This document shows positions 24,922 through 35,576 of a stretch of 64,000 nt of DNA, one piece after another (the stretch's first letter is position 1; every line of letters starts with the position of its first letter). The stretch is from Clostridium mediterraneense (lineage in GTDB: Bacteria > Bacillota > Clostridia > Clostridiales > Clostridiaceae): contig NZ_LT594784.1 in the NCBI RefSeq assembly GCF_900091705.1, forward strand, positions 112,518-176,517, given 5' to 3'. The notes under the pieces are model-generated. The model was not told the DNA's origin. It saw nothing but the letters and a program-made list of their open reading frames with translations, and made no database searches. Position numbers and translations under genes: made by a program.

Positions 24922-25893
24922 ATGATTAGATTTGAGAATGTCTCTAAAGAATATAGTACTAGTAATATTGCAGTAAAATCTTTAAATTTAAATATTAAAG
25001 AAGGTGAATTTTTTGTTCTTATAGGGCCAAGTGGCTGTGGTAAGACTACTACTCTTAAGATGATAAATCGCCTAGTTGATTTAAGTAAAGGTACAATTTA
25101 TATAGGAGGAAAGAAAATAAGTGATTATAATATCCATGAGCTACGCTGGGATATAGGATATGTTCTTCAGCAAATAGCACTTTTTCCACATATGACAATT
25201 GAAGAAAATATAGCTATTGTTCCAGAACTTAAAGGTTGGGATAAAAAGAAAATTTATAATAGAGTTACACAGCTTTTAGATAGTGTAGGACTAGATCCAG
25301 AAAAATATAGAAATAGAAAACCTAGTGAACTTTCAGGGGGAGAACAACAAAGAGTTGGAGTAATTAGAGCTCTCGCAGCAAATCCAAGTATTATTTTAAT
25401 GGATGAGCCATTTAGTGCTTTAGACCCTATTAGTCGTCAAAAGTTACAAGATGATATATTAAAACTTCAAAGAAAAATAAAGAAAACTATTGTATTTGTA
25501 ACTCATGATATGCAAGAAGCATTAAATCTTGGAGATAGGATTTGTGTTATGAAAGATGGGGAAATTGTTCAATGTGATACTCCAAATGAAATAATAAATA
25601 ATCCTAAAAATGATTTTGTTCGTAATTTTTTTGAATCAGGAAATGTATATAAATCAAGTTTATTAGATGATAAGCTAACGGTAGAAAACTTATTAGATGA
25701 AGGTTTTTACTATGATTACAGCATTTTAGATAGTACTTTCTATATAGATTATAATGAATCTATTGAAAATCTTTTAAGTCTTTTAGTAGATAAAGAAAGA
25801 ATAGCAGTAAAAAAGAATGGAAAATTTATAGCCACTATAACTAATGAAAATATATTAAGATTTATCTCTTTAAAACTTCAAAAAGGAGCATAA
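24922..25893 (+). CDS. opuCA: Osmoprotectant ABC transporter ATP-binding protein
   Basis: 323 aa. Walker A GPSGCGKTT, the Q-loop, signature LSGGEQQRVGV, Walker B IILMDEPFSALD and the His-switch THDMQEA are all present. After residue about 235 a C-terminal extension shows a CBS-like region, as in OpuCA/ProV-type ATPases for glycine betaine, carnitine or choline uptake. It ends 1 bp before the permease gene, so they are translationally linked. ATP hydrolysis here powers the fused permease encoded next. Confidence 0.9.
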   Translation: MIRFENVSKEYSTSNIAVKSLNLNIKEGEFFVLIGPSGCGKTTTLKMINRLVDLSKGTIYIGGKKISDYNIHELRWDIGYVLQQIALFPHMTIEENIAIVPELKGWDKKKIYNRVTQLLDSVGLDPEKYRNRKPSELSGGEQQRVGVIRALAANPSIILMDEPFSALDPISRQKLQDDILKLQRKIKKTIVFVTHDMQEALNLGDRICVMKDGEIVQCDTPNEIINNPKNDFVRNFFESGNVYKSSLLDDKLTVENLLDEGFYYDYSILDSTFYIDYNESIENLLSLLVDKERIAVKKNGKFIATITNENILRFISLKLQKGA

Positions 25894-25894
25894 T

Positions 25895-27409
25895 ATGGAT
25901 ATATTTTTTAATACACTTCAGCAACGCTCAGGTGAGCTTTTCACTGCAATTCTTGAGCATATGCAAATATCATTTATCTCAATATTTATAGCTGTTATTA
26001 TAGCTGTTCCACTTGGAATTTATTTAACTAGACATAGAAAAATTGCAGAGTTAATAATTCAAATAGCAGCTATTTTTCAGACTATTCCCTCTCTTGCTCT
26101 ACTTGGTATACTTATCCCATTTGTAGGAATTGGACAAGTTCCAGCAATTATAGCCCTAGTAATTTATGCAATACTTCCGATACTTAGAAATACTTATACT
26201 GGAATAAAAGAAATAGACCCTGTTCTTATTGAAGCTTCTAAAGCTATGGGAATGTATAAAATAAAAAGACTTTTTAAAGTAGAACTGCCACTTGCAATGC
26301 CTGTTATTATGGCAGGAATTAGAACTTCAATGGTTCTTATAATAGGTACTGCAACACTTGCAGCACTTATAGGAGCTGGTGGACTTGGTGATTTAATCTT
26401 ACTTGGAATTGATAGAAATAATAATAGTTTAATCCTTCTTGGAGCTATTCCAGCTGCACTATTTGCTATAATTTTTGACTTTCTTCTTAAGTTTTTAGAA
26501 AAGGTAAGTCTTAAGAATATAGTGAAAATTATGGGTTTATCAATTGTTATAATTGGTTTATTTATAACAGCTCTATATTTAAATTCATCTAAAAAAGAGC
26601 TTGTTATAGCTGGAAAACTAGGCTCAGAGCCAGAAATTTTAATAAATATGTATAAGCTTATGATTGAGCAAGACACTGATTTAAAAGTAAGTTTAAAGCC
26701 TGGAATGGGTAAAACTAGCTTTCTTTTTAATGCTTTAAAATCTGGTGATATAGATATTTATCCTGAATTTACAGGAACAGTGATTGATAGTTTTATAAAA
26801 GAACCAGCAAAAAGTAAAGAGGCTAAAGAAGTTTATAAACAAGCTAGAGATGGTATGAATGAAAAGTTTTCAATGACTCTTTTAAAGCCAATGAAATATA
26901 ATAATACTTATGCTATAGCAGTTTCAGATGATTTAGCAAAAGAATATAACTTATCAAATATTTCAGATCTTAAAAATATTGAAAATAAAGTTAAGGCAGG
27001 TTTTACACTTGAATTTGCAGATAGAGATGATGGATATAAAGGGCTTTCAAAGGTATATGGGCTAAGTTTTGATGAATTAAAAACTATGGAGCCAAAGCTT
27101 AGATATAATGCAATAAATTCAAAAGATATTAATTTGCTTGATGCCTACTCTACTGATAGTGAAATACAGCAGTATAATTTAAAACTTTTAAAAGATGATA
27201 AAAACTTCTTTCAACCATATCAAGGTGCTCCACTAATGTTAAATAAAACTTTAGAAAAATATAGTGAAATACAAGAGCCACTAGAAAAACTTTCAGGGAA
27301 AATAACAGATGAAGAAATGAGTGAAATGAATTATAAGGTAAATATAAAAGGAGAATCACCTTATGAGGTAGCTAAAGAATTTCTAAAAAAAGAAGGACTA
27401 TTAAAATAA
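25895..27409 (+). CDS. opuCB/opuCC: Osmoprotectant transporter permease fused to its substrate-binding domain
   Basis: 504 aa. Residues 1 to about 220 form a five- to six-helix permease with the EAA-type loop (EASKAMGMYKIKRLFKVELPLAMP); after a further membrane segment, residues about 232-504 form an OpuAC-type binding domain (GSEPEILINMYKLMIEQ; DIYPEFTGTV; NNTYAIAVSDDLA; YQGAPLM). The fusion replaces separate OpuCB, OpuCC and OpuCD subunits, so the complete importer needs only two genes. The binding domain would sit outside the membrane. Ligand preference among betaine, carnitine and choline cannot be read here. Confidence 0.9.
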   Translation: MDIFFNTLQQRSGELFTAILEHMQISFISIFIAVIIAVPLGIYLTRHRKIAELIIQIAAIFQTIPSLALLGILIPFVGIGQVPAIIALVIYAILPILRNTYTGIKEIDPVLIEASKAMGMYKIKRLFKVELPLAMPVIMAGIRTSMVLIIGTATLAALIGAGGLGDLILLGIDRNNNSLILLGAIPAALFAIIFDFLLKFLEKVSLKNIVKIMGLSIVIIGLFITALYLNSSKKELVIAGKLGSEPEILINMYKLMIEQDTDLKVSLKPGMGKTSFLFNALKSGDIDIYPEFTGTVIDSFIKEPAKSKEAKEVYKQARDGMNEKFSMTLLKPMKYNNTYAIAVSDDLAKEYNLSNISDLKNIENKVKAGFTLEFADRDDGYKGLSKVYGLSFDELKTMEPKLRYNAINSKDINLLDAYSTDSEIQQYNLKLLKDDKNFFQPYQGAPLMLNKTLEKYSEIQEPLEKLSGKITDEEMSEMNYKVNIKGESPYEVAKEFLKKEGLLK

Positions 27410-27415
27410 AAATAG

Positions 27416-27446
27416 CTCTTTGCTAAAAATATTTAGCAAAGAGTTA
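27416..27446 (+). terminator. Terminator of the opuC operon
   Basis: CTCTTTGCTAAA pairs with TTTAGCAAAGAG, followed by TTATTTT. Confidence 0.75.
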
Positions 27447-27700
27447 TTTTATTGTATATATATTTAGTGAATAGATGATTTAGAAGATTTTAGATAAGTT
27501 TTAATTAAAATAAATATAAAATTTCTTTAATTTATCGCATATTTTAAGGCATTTACATATTAAAATAAATAAAATTTGTGAGTTATAATAAACATATTTT
27601 TTTATTTTAAATTAGTTGTAACAAACTGTAACAAAAGGCTTAGCTATCAATATACTATTAATGTAAAAAAAATATATTTCTCATAAATAGGAGGCTAACC

Positions 27701-28201
27701 ATGAGCAAAAATTATTATAACTGCGTTACAGATTATAATTATGAAAAGCAAGAATGTTGCGATTCACCATGTAAACCAGTTAAAGAATGTTGTGATAATT
27801 CATATGTTGTAGGAAATAGTGTAGATTTTTGTGTTGATAAATGTGATAGCGAAATCAAAGCAGATATCAGAGTTGGATTTAGAGACACAGTAAGAGTATG
27901 GGGACAAATTATTGATTGTGAAGGAAGACCAGTTCCTTATGCTTATGTGAAATTAGTAAAAGTTACAAGAGATTGCCAAGAAGGAATAGCTCATACAGTA
28001 ACAGACTGTTTAGGTTATTATCAATTTGACCTTTGTAAATGTGATGATGGATCAATGTTTAGACTTTTAGTAGGTAAAGCTTCAGTTGGCGGTGAAGAAA
28101 GAGTAATTTCAACTGGAATTAGAGGAGCAAATTGTAATCCTTGTGATTGTAAAGCTAATAAATGCGCTAATCCATGTGAAGATACATGTAAATGTAGATA
28201 A
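27701..28201 (+). CDS. Cys-rich protein with carboxypeptidase-regulatory-like domain, probable spore surface protein
   Basis: 166 aa with about 20 cysteines clustered at both ends (CCDSPCKPVKECCD; CNPCDCKANKCANPCEDTCKCR) and a central beta-sandwich: VRVWGQIIDCEGRPVPYAYVKLVK, then VTDCLGYYQFDL. That GxVxDxxGxPVxxAxVxL to DxxGxYxF pattern is the CarboxypepD_reg-like fold. No signal peptide, as expected for a protein made in the mother cell and crosslinked into the spore coat or exosporium. It heads a run of spore-surface-type genes and has a paralog at 56904-57326. Confidence 0.7.
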   Translation: MSKNYYNCVTDYNYEKQECCDSPCKPVKECCDNSYVVGNSVDFCVDKCDSEIKADIRVGFRDTVRVWGQIIDCEGRPVPYAYVKLVKVTRDCQEGIAHTVTDCLGYYQFDLCKCDDGSMFRLLVGKASVGGEERVISTGIRGANCNPCDCKANKCANPCEDTCKCR

Positions 28202-28229
28202 TAGAGCGTAATTCTTAATTTCGAAAATT

Positions 28230-28268
28230 AATTTGCTAGTATTAATTTAAATATTAGCAAATTATTTT
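28230..28268 (+). terminator. Hairpin between first and second spore-cluster genes
   Basis: AATTTGCTA pairs with TAGCAAATT with an inner paired region, followed by ATTTTTA. Confidence 0.55.
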
Positions 28269-28306
28269 TAAATATAGTAATTTTAAATAATCTAAAGGAG
28301 GCAAAT

Positions 28307-28783
28307 ATGGCATCTATAGAAAGAGGATTAATTGAATATAATGGCATAGATGTATGTAGAAAAAATAATTTAAAGAATTTTAAGCAAGTAAATTATGAAA
28401 GTACTTTTTGTGTGCCAGGACAAAAGCCAGATATTGAACAAATAGTAAAGGTTTATGCAAAGACCTCAATATCAAAATCTGAAGTAGTAAAAACACCAGT
28501 AGGTAAATCACTTGAAGGTCAAGAAGTAACAGGATATAAACTACTAATATCTGGAGATATAAATTATAAAATACAATATGTTGCAAATGAAGCTACTCAA
28601 TCTGTTCATACATTCCATAAATGTGTTCCATTCTGCGGTTATGTAGTTTTACCAAAGAATTTTAATGCTGGATTATATATTAGTCCATCAGCATTAATAG
28701 AAGATATTTCAGTAGAACAAATAGATTGTAGATGTGTCTATTCAAATATAACTTTATTACTATTAGTTGATATTAGCTGTTAG
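28307..28783 (+). CDS. Stand-alone SPOCS (DUF3794) domain protein
   Basis: 158 aa, essentially one SPOCS domain: a FCVPGQKPDIEQI opening, a TPVGKSLEGQEVTGYKLLISG turn and strand, IQYVANEATQSVHTFH, then FCGYVVLP and a hydrophobic C-terminal strand. SPOCS domains occur in spore morphogenesis proteins such as SipL and function in protein-protein assembly. Located between a Cys-rich protein and another SPOCS gene, with AAAGGAGG before the ATG. Role in spore outer layers is inferred from domain and context. Confidence 0.75.
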   Translation: MASIERGLIEYNGIDVCRKNNLKNFKQVNYESTFCVPGQKPDIEQIVKVYAKTSISKSEVVKTPVGKSLEGQEVTGYKLLISGDINYKIQYVANEATQSVHTFHKCVPFCGYVVLPKNFNAGLYISPSALIEDISVEQIDCRCVYSNITLLLLVDISC

Positions 28784-28797
28784 GGAGGTGGATAGTT

Positions 28798-29280
28798 ATG
28801 GCGATATTTAAAGGTTCATGTATACAAAATATGTTACCTAAAGATGCAAAGTATTTTAAAGAAGAAGAAATATCTGAAATATTAACAATACCTTGTCAAA
28901 AACCAGAGGTAGAAAATGTACTATCTGTATTAGTATCTCCCGAAGTAGAGGATATAAAAGTGATAGATACAGAAGTAGGTATATCAAATGAAGGTCAAGT
29001 TCTTACAGGGAGTAAACTTATAGTAGAACTTAGAATTAAAGAAAAAATAACTTATGTTGCAGATGAAGAAACACAATCAGTTCACGCAGCTCATTATGAA
29101 AATTTAAAGAGCTTTTTTGTTGTAATTCCAAATGAAATAGATGGTGAATATGCTTGTGATTTATTACGTTCAAATAGAATAAGTGTAACTCCATATGTAG
29201 AAGCTGTTCACTCTAAAATGCTTGATAAAAGAACAATATTTAAATGTGTCCTTTTATTTATAGATGTTAAGTTTTGTTAA
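28798..29280 (+). CDS. Second stand-alone SPOCS (DUF3794) domain protein
   Basis: 160 aa, homologous to its upstream neighbour along the whole length (IPCQKPEVENV; TEVGISNEGQVLTGSKLIVEL; TYVADEETQSVHAAH). It starts 14 bp after the previous stop with GGGAGGTGG, so both are co-transcribed. The C-terminal strand ends in a single Cys, like its neighbours (ISC*, KFC*, CCE*), which could support disulfide crosslinking in the spore layer. Confidence 0.75.
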   Translation: MAIFKGSCIQNMLPKDAKYFKEEEISEILTIPCQKPEVENVLSVLVSPEVEDIKVIDTEVGISNEGQVLTGSKLIVELRIKEKITYVADEETQSVHAAHYENLKSFFVVIPNEIDGEYACDLLRSNRISVTPYVEAVHSKMLDKRTIFKCVLLFIDVKFC

Positions 29281-29294
29281 GGGAGGTGAAGGAT

Positions 29295-30539
29295 ATGGAA
29301 GAAAGATGCATTAATAGTTGTGATAATAGATTACTTGTAGAAAAATGTTCAAATGTAGAACATGCAATAGTAGGAGACGAAATTGAATATAGCATAACTG
29401 TTATAAATGAAAGTGATGTTATGTATGAAGATGTAACTATAATAGATACATTAGATGCTTCATTAGAATTTGTGAAAGACAGCGTATATTTAGGAAATTA
29501 TCCTTTAGCATGTGCTAACGTTTTAGAAGGAGTAAGCATTAATTGCTTAAAACCAGGAGAAATTAAAATATTAACTTTTAAAGCTAGAGTATTATATAGA
29601 CCAAAATGTGGTTTTGTATGTAATGCTGCTTTAGCTAAATATCGTTATGCATCAAGTATAGGTACTAATTATGAATCTTTAGAAGAAGTTAGTAATGAAG
29701 TATCAGTAAAAATTGATATAGCTGATATAGAAGTATGTAAGCGTGCTAATAAAGAAATGGCATCTGTTGGAGAAGTTATTTCTTATGAAATAATTTTAAC
29801 TAATGTAGGAACACTTGATGCTAAAAATATATTATTAATAGATGAATTTCCATGTGAAGTATGTTTAGTACCTAATAGTTTAGTGGTAGATTGCAATAGA
29901 ATCAATTATTCAGGTGATAGTATAAATATATATGTTGGAAATGCAAGACCAGGAGAATCTATTGTTGTAAATTATAAAGTTGTAGTTAAAGAACCAAATT
30001 GTTGTGGAGTATTATTTAATAAAGCATTTGTTAAATTTAATTATAATTTATGCAACTGTTTACTTGGAGAAAAAGTATCAGGTTGTGATAGATTATCTGA
30101 ATCAGAAGTTAAACTTGGAATACACACATTTAAGCAATTATCAGTAGATAAAAATCTTTGTGTTCCAATTCAAAAACCAGATATTGAAGAAATTAATGAA
30201 GCAAAAGTAGAAGCAAAAATTGTATCATGTCATGTTATAGAAACACCAGTTAGTATTTCTAATGAAGGTCAAAAACTTTCTGGTTATAAATTAATAGTTA
30301 AAGGTGAATTAAAAGAAATTATAGAATATACTTCAGATACTTTAGAACAATCAGTTCACTCAGCTCATTATTTAATACCATTTTCTAGTTTTGTTGTATT
30401 ACCAAAAAATTATTCATTGGGAAGTAAAATAGATATAGAAGCAATAGTTGAAGATGTATATTATAAGCAACTTGATTGTAGAAGTTTCTTTACTAATGTT
30501 GCCCTTTTAATTAATGCTAAAGTTTTATGCTGTGAATAA
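29295..30539 (+). CDS. DUF11 repeats fused to a C-terminal SPOCS domain
   Basis: ATG 29295 follows GGGAGGTG, giving 414 aa; an in-frame TTG at 29274 would overlap the upstream stop. Two DUF11-type (TIGR01451) beta domains (about 8-130 and 135-255: AIVGDEIEYSITVINES; ASVGEVISYEIILTNVG) are followed by a SPOCS domain (CVPIQKPDIEEI; TPVSISNEGQKLSGYKLIVKG; SVHSAHYLIPFSSFVVLP). The fusion physically ties the DUF11 and SPOCS families of this cluster together and suggests that the separate proteins also assemble with each other. Paralog at 57455-59119. Confidence 0.8.
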   Translation: MEERCINSCDNRLLVEKCSNVEHAIVGDEIEYSITVINESDVMYEDVTIIDTLDASLEFVKDSVYLGNYPLACANVLEGVSINCLKPGEIKILTFKARVLYRPKCGFVCNAALAKYRYASSIGTNYESLEEVSNEVSVKIDIADIEVCKRANKEMASVGEVISYEIILTNVGTLDAKNILLIDEFPCEVCLVPNSLVVDCNRINYSGDSINIYVGNARPGESIVVNYKVVVKEPNCCGVLFNKAFVKFNYNLCNCLLGEKVSGCDRLSESEVKLGIHTFKQLSVDKNLCVPIQKPDIEEINEAKVEAKIVSCHVIETPVSISNEGQKLSGYKLIVKGELKEIIEYTSDTLEQSVHSAHYLIPFSSFVVLPKNYSLGSKIDIEAIVEDVYYKQLDCRSFFTNVALLINAKVLCCE

Positions 30540-30596
30540 AACTATTTTTATAAATAATTTAATGATGAGAGTATGTAGAAAGGAGAAGGGTAATAT

Positions 30597-31406
30597 ATGG
30601 TAGAGTTAGTAGTTCAAAAAAGTGCAGATAAAACCTATGTATTTATGGGATTATCTAATAGAATTAAATATTCAGTAATAATTACTAATATTGGAGATCA
30701 AAAAGCTTGTGGAGTAAGATTAAAAGATATAATATGTCCAGGCGTTAATATAGTAAAAGATTCTTTTTCTATTAATGGATGCAATTTAAATATTAAAAGT
30801 CTTAATAGAGAAGTAAGTGTTGGATCAATAAGACCAGGATCAAATATTTTGATTAATTATGAAGTAGAGATTTCAGAAATTAATCCTCCATCAGAAATAA
30901 TTAATCAAGCAATAGTAACTTATTGTGACGAAAATAATAATATGTTAGTAGCAAGAAGTAATGTAGTTACAATACCAATTATCAATTTAGACGTAAGTGT
31001 TTGTAAATCAGTAGATAAGACAGTAGCTAAAGTCGGTGAGGTTTTAAATTATTCAGTTCTTATTAGAAATAATAGTAATATTCCAATCAATGATATAGTT
31101 TTCTATGAAGATTTACCTCAAGAAGTGGAATTATTGCCAGGAAGTGTATTAGTTAATTTAACTCCTCAATATCTTGAAAGTTTTGAAAATGGATTACCAC
31201 TTGGAAGTTTAAATCCATACTCAAGTAGTATATTAAGCTTCCAAGTAAAAGTAACTGAATTACCAAATCCAGCAATTATATGTAATATTGCTAGAATTGA
31301 ATTCACTTATACAACAGTAATTTCTGGAGTGCCAATTGTCTCAATAGGTGAAACTTGCAGTAATAGTGTTTTAACAAAAGTTATAAACAAAAAAATAACT
31401 TGCTAG
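30597..31406 (+). CDS. DUF11-repeat protein, probable spore surface protein
   Basis: 269 aa without signal peptide. Two DUF11 units: residues about 1-125 (YSVIITNIGDQKACGVRLKD; GSIRPGSNILINYEVEI) and 130-265 (KVGEVLNYSVLIRNNSNIPIN; LGSLNPYSSSILSFQVKV). The second unit is closest to the C-terminal unit of the 32732-33532 protein. AAAGGAGAAGGG precedes ATG. Co-directional with and 57 bp after the DUF11-SPOCS gene. Confidence 0.75.
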   Translation: MVELVVQKSADKTYVFMGLSNRIKYSVIITNIGDQKACGVRLKDIICPGVNIVKDSFSINGCNLNIKSLNREVSVGSIRPGSNILINYEVEISEINPPSEIINQAIVTYCDENNNMLVARSNVVTIPIINLDVSVCKSVDKTVAKVGEVLNYSVLIRNNSNIPINDIVFYEDLPQEVELLPGSVLVNLTPQYLESFENGLPLGSLNPYSSSILSFQVKVTELPNPAIICNIARIEFTYTTVISGVPIVSIGETCSNSVLTKVINKKITC

Positions 31407-31444
31407 TAGCCTAAAAATTAATATTATTATAAAGGAGAAATTAG

Positions 31445-32500
<1,056 letters not shown>

Positions 32501-32532
32501 ATAATTTATAAAGTTTAGATAAAAAAATATAG

Positions 32533-32559
32533 GAGCTATCTTTTTAGATAGCTCTTTTT
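32533..32559 (+). terminator. Terminator of the BclA-like gene
   Basis: GAGCTATCT pairs with AGATAGCTC, followed by T5. Confidence 0.8.
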
Positions 32560-32585
32560 AGATGATAATATGTTAAGTAAAACGC

Positions 32586-32593
32586 CATATAAT
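32586..32593 (+). promoter_or_regulatory. Possible sporulation-sigma -10 element
   Basis: CATATAAT resembles sigma-E/sigma-K -10 boxes (CATA...). It lies about 140 bp upstream of the 32732 gene, just after a terminator, where a new promoter is needed. Weak evidence. Confidence 0.25.
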
Positions 32594-32731
32594 CATCAAC
32601 AAAAATATTTTATTGAATATTATATAGTATGTGATTGTCTAATTAGGCAAAGTTAATATTTAATAAATAAATCTCTTAATGTTAAATATCAATCTAAAGT
32701 GGATGACAATTTACAAAGGAGGAGAAAATAA

Positions 32732-33532
32732 TTGATAAATTTAAGTGTACAAAAATTAGCTAATAAAAGTTTCTTACTACTTCCAGCGTCAAATATTATT
32801 AGATATTCAATAATAATAACTAATACTGGAGATGAAGATGCAAGATTTGTAAAAGTAAGAGATATGCTAAGCAGAGGCGTATCAATAATTCCAAGTTCAA
32901 TAGTTGTTGATGGATGTCCACAATCTAATTGTAGATGTAGTGATAGTATTTTTGTAGGAACTGTAAGAGCTGGTGGAAATGTTATAGTAACTTTTGATGT
33001 AAAAGTTTGTGAAAATACTTTATTAGAATCTGTATCTAATAGAGCTGTTGTAACTTATATTGATAGTACTAATCAAATATTTTCAGTTGAAAGTAATGAA
33101 TCAGTAGTTGCAATAATTAATTTAAAGATATGTGCTAAAAAGTCTGTAGATAAACTAAGAGCAAGAGTTGGCGAAACTTTAACTTATTCAGTTTTAATAA
33201 GAAATGATAGTACTGTTCCTTTAACAAATGTTTTATTCTTTGATGAACTTGAAGCAAATCTTAGTTTAGTAGCTGGAAGTATAAGAATAAATTCTATACC
33301 TCAAGCAGGAAATTCTTTAAATGGACTACCTCTTGGAACAATAAACCCTCATAGTAGTATTTTAGTAAGTTTTGAAGCTGTTATTAATGACATAGTTAGA
33401 TTATCAACTATTAGAAATACAGCATCCATAACTTATGAATATACTATTATTGACAATGGAGTACCTGTTGTTTCAACTGCTGAAACAACAAGTAATTGTG
33501 TTAAGACCCAAGTTTTATTTTGTAATTGCTAA
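32732..33532 (+). CDS. DUF11-repeat protein, paralog of 30597-31406
   Basis: 266 aa, TTG start after AAAGGAGGAG. Two DUF11 units (IRYSIIITNTGDEDARFVKV; RVGETLTYSVLIRNDSTVPLT) and Cys pairs in the first unit and at the extreme C-terminus (LFCNC*). Full-length similarity to the 30597 gene shows a duplication with the collagen gene lying between the two copies. Confidence 0.75.
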   Translation: MINLSVQKLANKSFLLLPASNIIRYSIIITNTGDEDARFVKVRDMLSRGVSIIPSSIVVDGCPQSNCRCSDSIFVGTVRAGGNVIVTFDVKVCENTLLESVSNRAVVTYIDSTNQIFSVESNESVVAIINLKICAKKSVDKLRARVGETLTYSVLIRNDSTVPLTNVLFFDELEANLSLVAGSIRINSIPQAGNSLNGLPLGTINPHSSILVSFEAVINDIVRLSTIRNTASITYEYTIIDNGVPVVSTAETTSNCVKTQVLFCNC

Positions 33533-33625
33533 TAATAATTATAGAGCTAGAAATTTATAATTTAAATAGAAGCACATGTGTAAATATGTGCTTTTTTAAT
33601 AAGTAATAATTAAAGGAGATTATAT

Positions 33626-34771
33626 ATGGAAAAAAATATTTCTCTAAGTTTATGTATGATAGTAAAAGATGAAGAAGCAACTCTTGAAAGATGTTTAAAT
33701 TCAGTAAAATCCTTTATTGATGAGATTATAATAGTAGATACAGGATCTACTGATTCTACTAGAGAAATTGCAAAGAAGTTTAATGCTAAGATTTATGATT
33801 TTAAATGGATAGATGATTTTGCAGCAGCGAGAAATTTTGCTTTTAGTAAATCAACTAGTGAGTATACTATGTGGCTTGATGCTGATGATTTTATAAGTGA
33901 AGGCAGTATAAAAGAAATTGAAAACTTACTTATAAATTTTGATAAGCGATATGATTATGTTAGTGCAGAATATATTTTACTTAGATATCCGAATGGAAAA
34001 GTTAGCTATTCTCTTAAAAGAAATAGAATTGTTAGAACAAGTATGAATTTTAAATGGATAGGAAATGTTCATGAATATTTAGAGGTGTATGGAAATGGAC
34101 TTGCTGGTAATTTTGCAATAGAACATGGTAAGGTAAAACAACATACAGATAGAAATCTTCAAATATTTAAAGCTATGGAAAAGAATAAAAAGAAATTTAC
34201 TCCAAGAGATTTACTATACTATGCAAATGAGCTTAAGGATAATGCTTATTATGATGAAGCAGTTAAAAATTATAGAAAGTTTTTAGCTACAAAACTTGGG
34301 TGGATTGAAGATATAAAAACAGCTTATGCTAAAATTATAGACTGTTTTAAGGCTACAAATAAAAAGGAGCAAATACCTAATGTTGCTTTTGAATCATTTA
34401 AATATGATGTTCCAAGAGCTGATATTTGTTGTTCTCTTGCTGAATATTTTATGGAAAAAAATGAATTTCCAAAAGCAGCATTTTGGTATAGAACTGCATT
34501 AGATTGTATTCCTCCCCAAAATAGTATGGCCATAGATAATAAAGAGTTCTATACATTTATTCCAGCTATACAACTTTGTGTTTGCTATGATAGAATGGGT
34601 AATTTAAATTGTGCTTATTTCTTTAATGAACTTGCTGCAGCTTTTATTGGAAGTTCTGATAAGGTTGATTATAATAGGCAATATTTTAAAAATAGATTTA
34701 GTCAGTTAAATATTAAAGCTCCAAGTATTGAATATCCTATTAGAATTAGTGATTATACTAAATATTTATAA
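33626..34771 (+). CDS. Family 2 glycosyltransferase with C-terminal TPR-like helices, probable spore-protein glycosylation
   Basis: 381 aa. GT-A domain: SLCMIVKDEEATLERCLNSV, IIIVDTGSTDSTREIA, and the DxD in MWLDADD. From about residue 195, helical repeats (DLLYYANELKDNAYYDEAVKNYRKFL and onward) resemble TPRs. This GT plus TPR layout is typical of cytoplasmic enzymes that modify proteins; next to a BclA-like collagen gene it recalls the bclA3-sgtA arrangement of C. difficile. Target is inferred from position only. Confidence 0.8.
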   Translation: MEKNISLSLCMIVKDEEATLERCLNSVKSFIDEIIIVDTGSTDSTREIAKKFNAKIYDFKWIDDFAAARNFAFSKSTSEYTMWLDADDFISEGSIKEIENLLINFDKRYDYVSAEYILLRYPNGKVSYSLKRNRIVRTSMNFKWIGNVHEYLEVYGNGLAGNFAIEHGKVKQHTDRNLQIFKAMEKNKKKFTPRDLLYYANELKDNAYYDEAVKNYRKFLATKLGWIEDIKTAYAKIIDCFKATNKKEQIPNVAFESFKYDVPRADICCSLAEYFMEKNEFPKAAFWYRTALDCIPPQNSMAIDNKEFYTFIPAIQLCVCYDRMGNLNCAYFFNELAAAFIGSSDKVDYNRQYFKNRFSQLNIKAPSIEYPIRISDYTKYL

Positions 34772-34779
34772 TATTAAAA

Positions 34780-34814
34780 AAGCATTGCAGAGATATTATC
34801 TGCAATGCTTTTTT
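34780..34814. terminator. Bidirectional terminator closing the spore cluster
   Basis: AAGCATTGCAGA pairs with TCTGCAATGCTT, with A6 on the left and T6 on the right, between convergent genes. Confidence 0.85.
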
Positions 34815-35574
34815 ATTTGTAGAATTTTTTTAGAGTTTCATTTAATATTACGTTTAACATAAGGTTTCTACTAACTTTATAACCTTTTTCATTCATAGAA
34901 TTTATATAGCTTGTAAGCTTTTCTTCCATATATTCAGTTAAGTTATACATTATAGATTTAGATCCAGTATTTTTAAGCTTAACTTCTGTTATTTGAACTA
35001 TTCCAAAGCTTTCAATATCATCAAGTCCTAAAGTTATTACCTTATTTGTAAAATCAATTATATTATAATTTTTCTCAGCAGCGTATTCTTTTATTGTGTC
35101 TAGTATATCATTGTAAACTCTAATTGTAGTCATTTTACCAACAAATACATCATTTTTTACATTAAGATTAAAGAAATTATCTTTATCTTTAAGAAGATTT
35201 TTAAGTACTATATTATTAGATATTTCTTGCTCTGTTTTTGAGGAGTTTATTTCTTCAATAGCTTTATTATCTAATATTTTAGAATCTTCTTTAGTTTGAT
35301 TAGATGCTGTTAAAGGATTTGCTGTAATAGTAGCTTGTCCATTTGTAACTGTAGCTGTTTGTATATCTATTTCATTATTTATAGAAGTAGTTTCTGTATT
35401 TAGATTTTGATTAGGCATTGTAGCTGCTATTTCTCTATTTTCTAATACTTCTTTAACTTTATTATCTTTTTGAATAGCTATAGAATTTTCATTTCTTAAA
35501 TCACTCATTTTTAGAATAGAGCTTCTTTTTCTATTCTTTTTTGATCTTGCTTCAAAACTATTTTCCTTCACCAT
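34813..35574 (-). CDS. Partner protein of the ParA-like ATPase, unknown family
   Basis: 253 aa, encoded 2 bp after the parA-like gene and surely co-expressed. The first ~20 residues are basic (KKNRKRSS), residues 30-125 are low-complexity polar sequence, and the last ~120 residues contain a folded part (KMTTIRVYNDILDTIKEYAAEKNYNIIDFTNKVITLGL; KVSRNLMLNVILNETLKKF) whose short strand plus helices could be a ribbon-helix-helix-like DNA-binding element. Together with ParA this suggests a partition or positioning module, ParB function being taken by an unrelated protein. Confidence 0.55.
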   Translation of the reverse strand: MVKENSFEARSKKNRKRSSILKMSDLRNENSIAIQKDNKVKEVLENREIAATMPNQNLNTETTSINNEIDIQTATVTNGQATITANPLTASNQTKEDSKILDNKAIEEINSSKTEQEISNNIVLKNLLKDKDNFFNLNVKNDVFVGKMTTIRVYNDILDTIKEYAAEKNYNIIDFTNKVITLGLDDIESFGIVQITEVKLKNTGSKSIMYNLTEYMEEKLTSYINSMNEKGYKVSRNLMLNVILNETLKKFYK

Positions 35575-35576
35575 TT

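Noticed and set aside
26194..26676. 160-codon frame opposite the osmoprotectant permease
   Set aside because: Antisense shadow of hydrophobic helices; no ribosome site.
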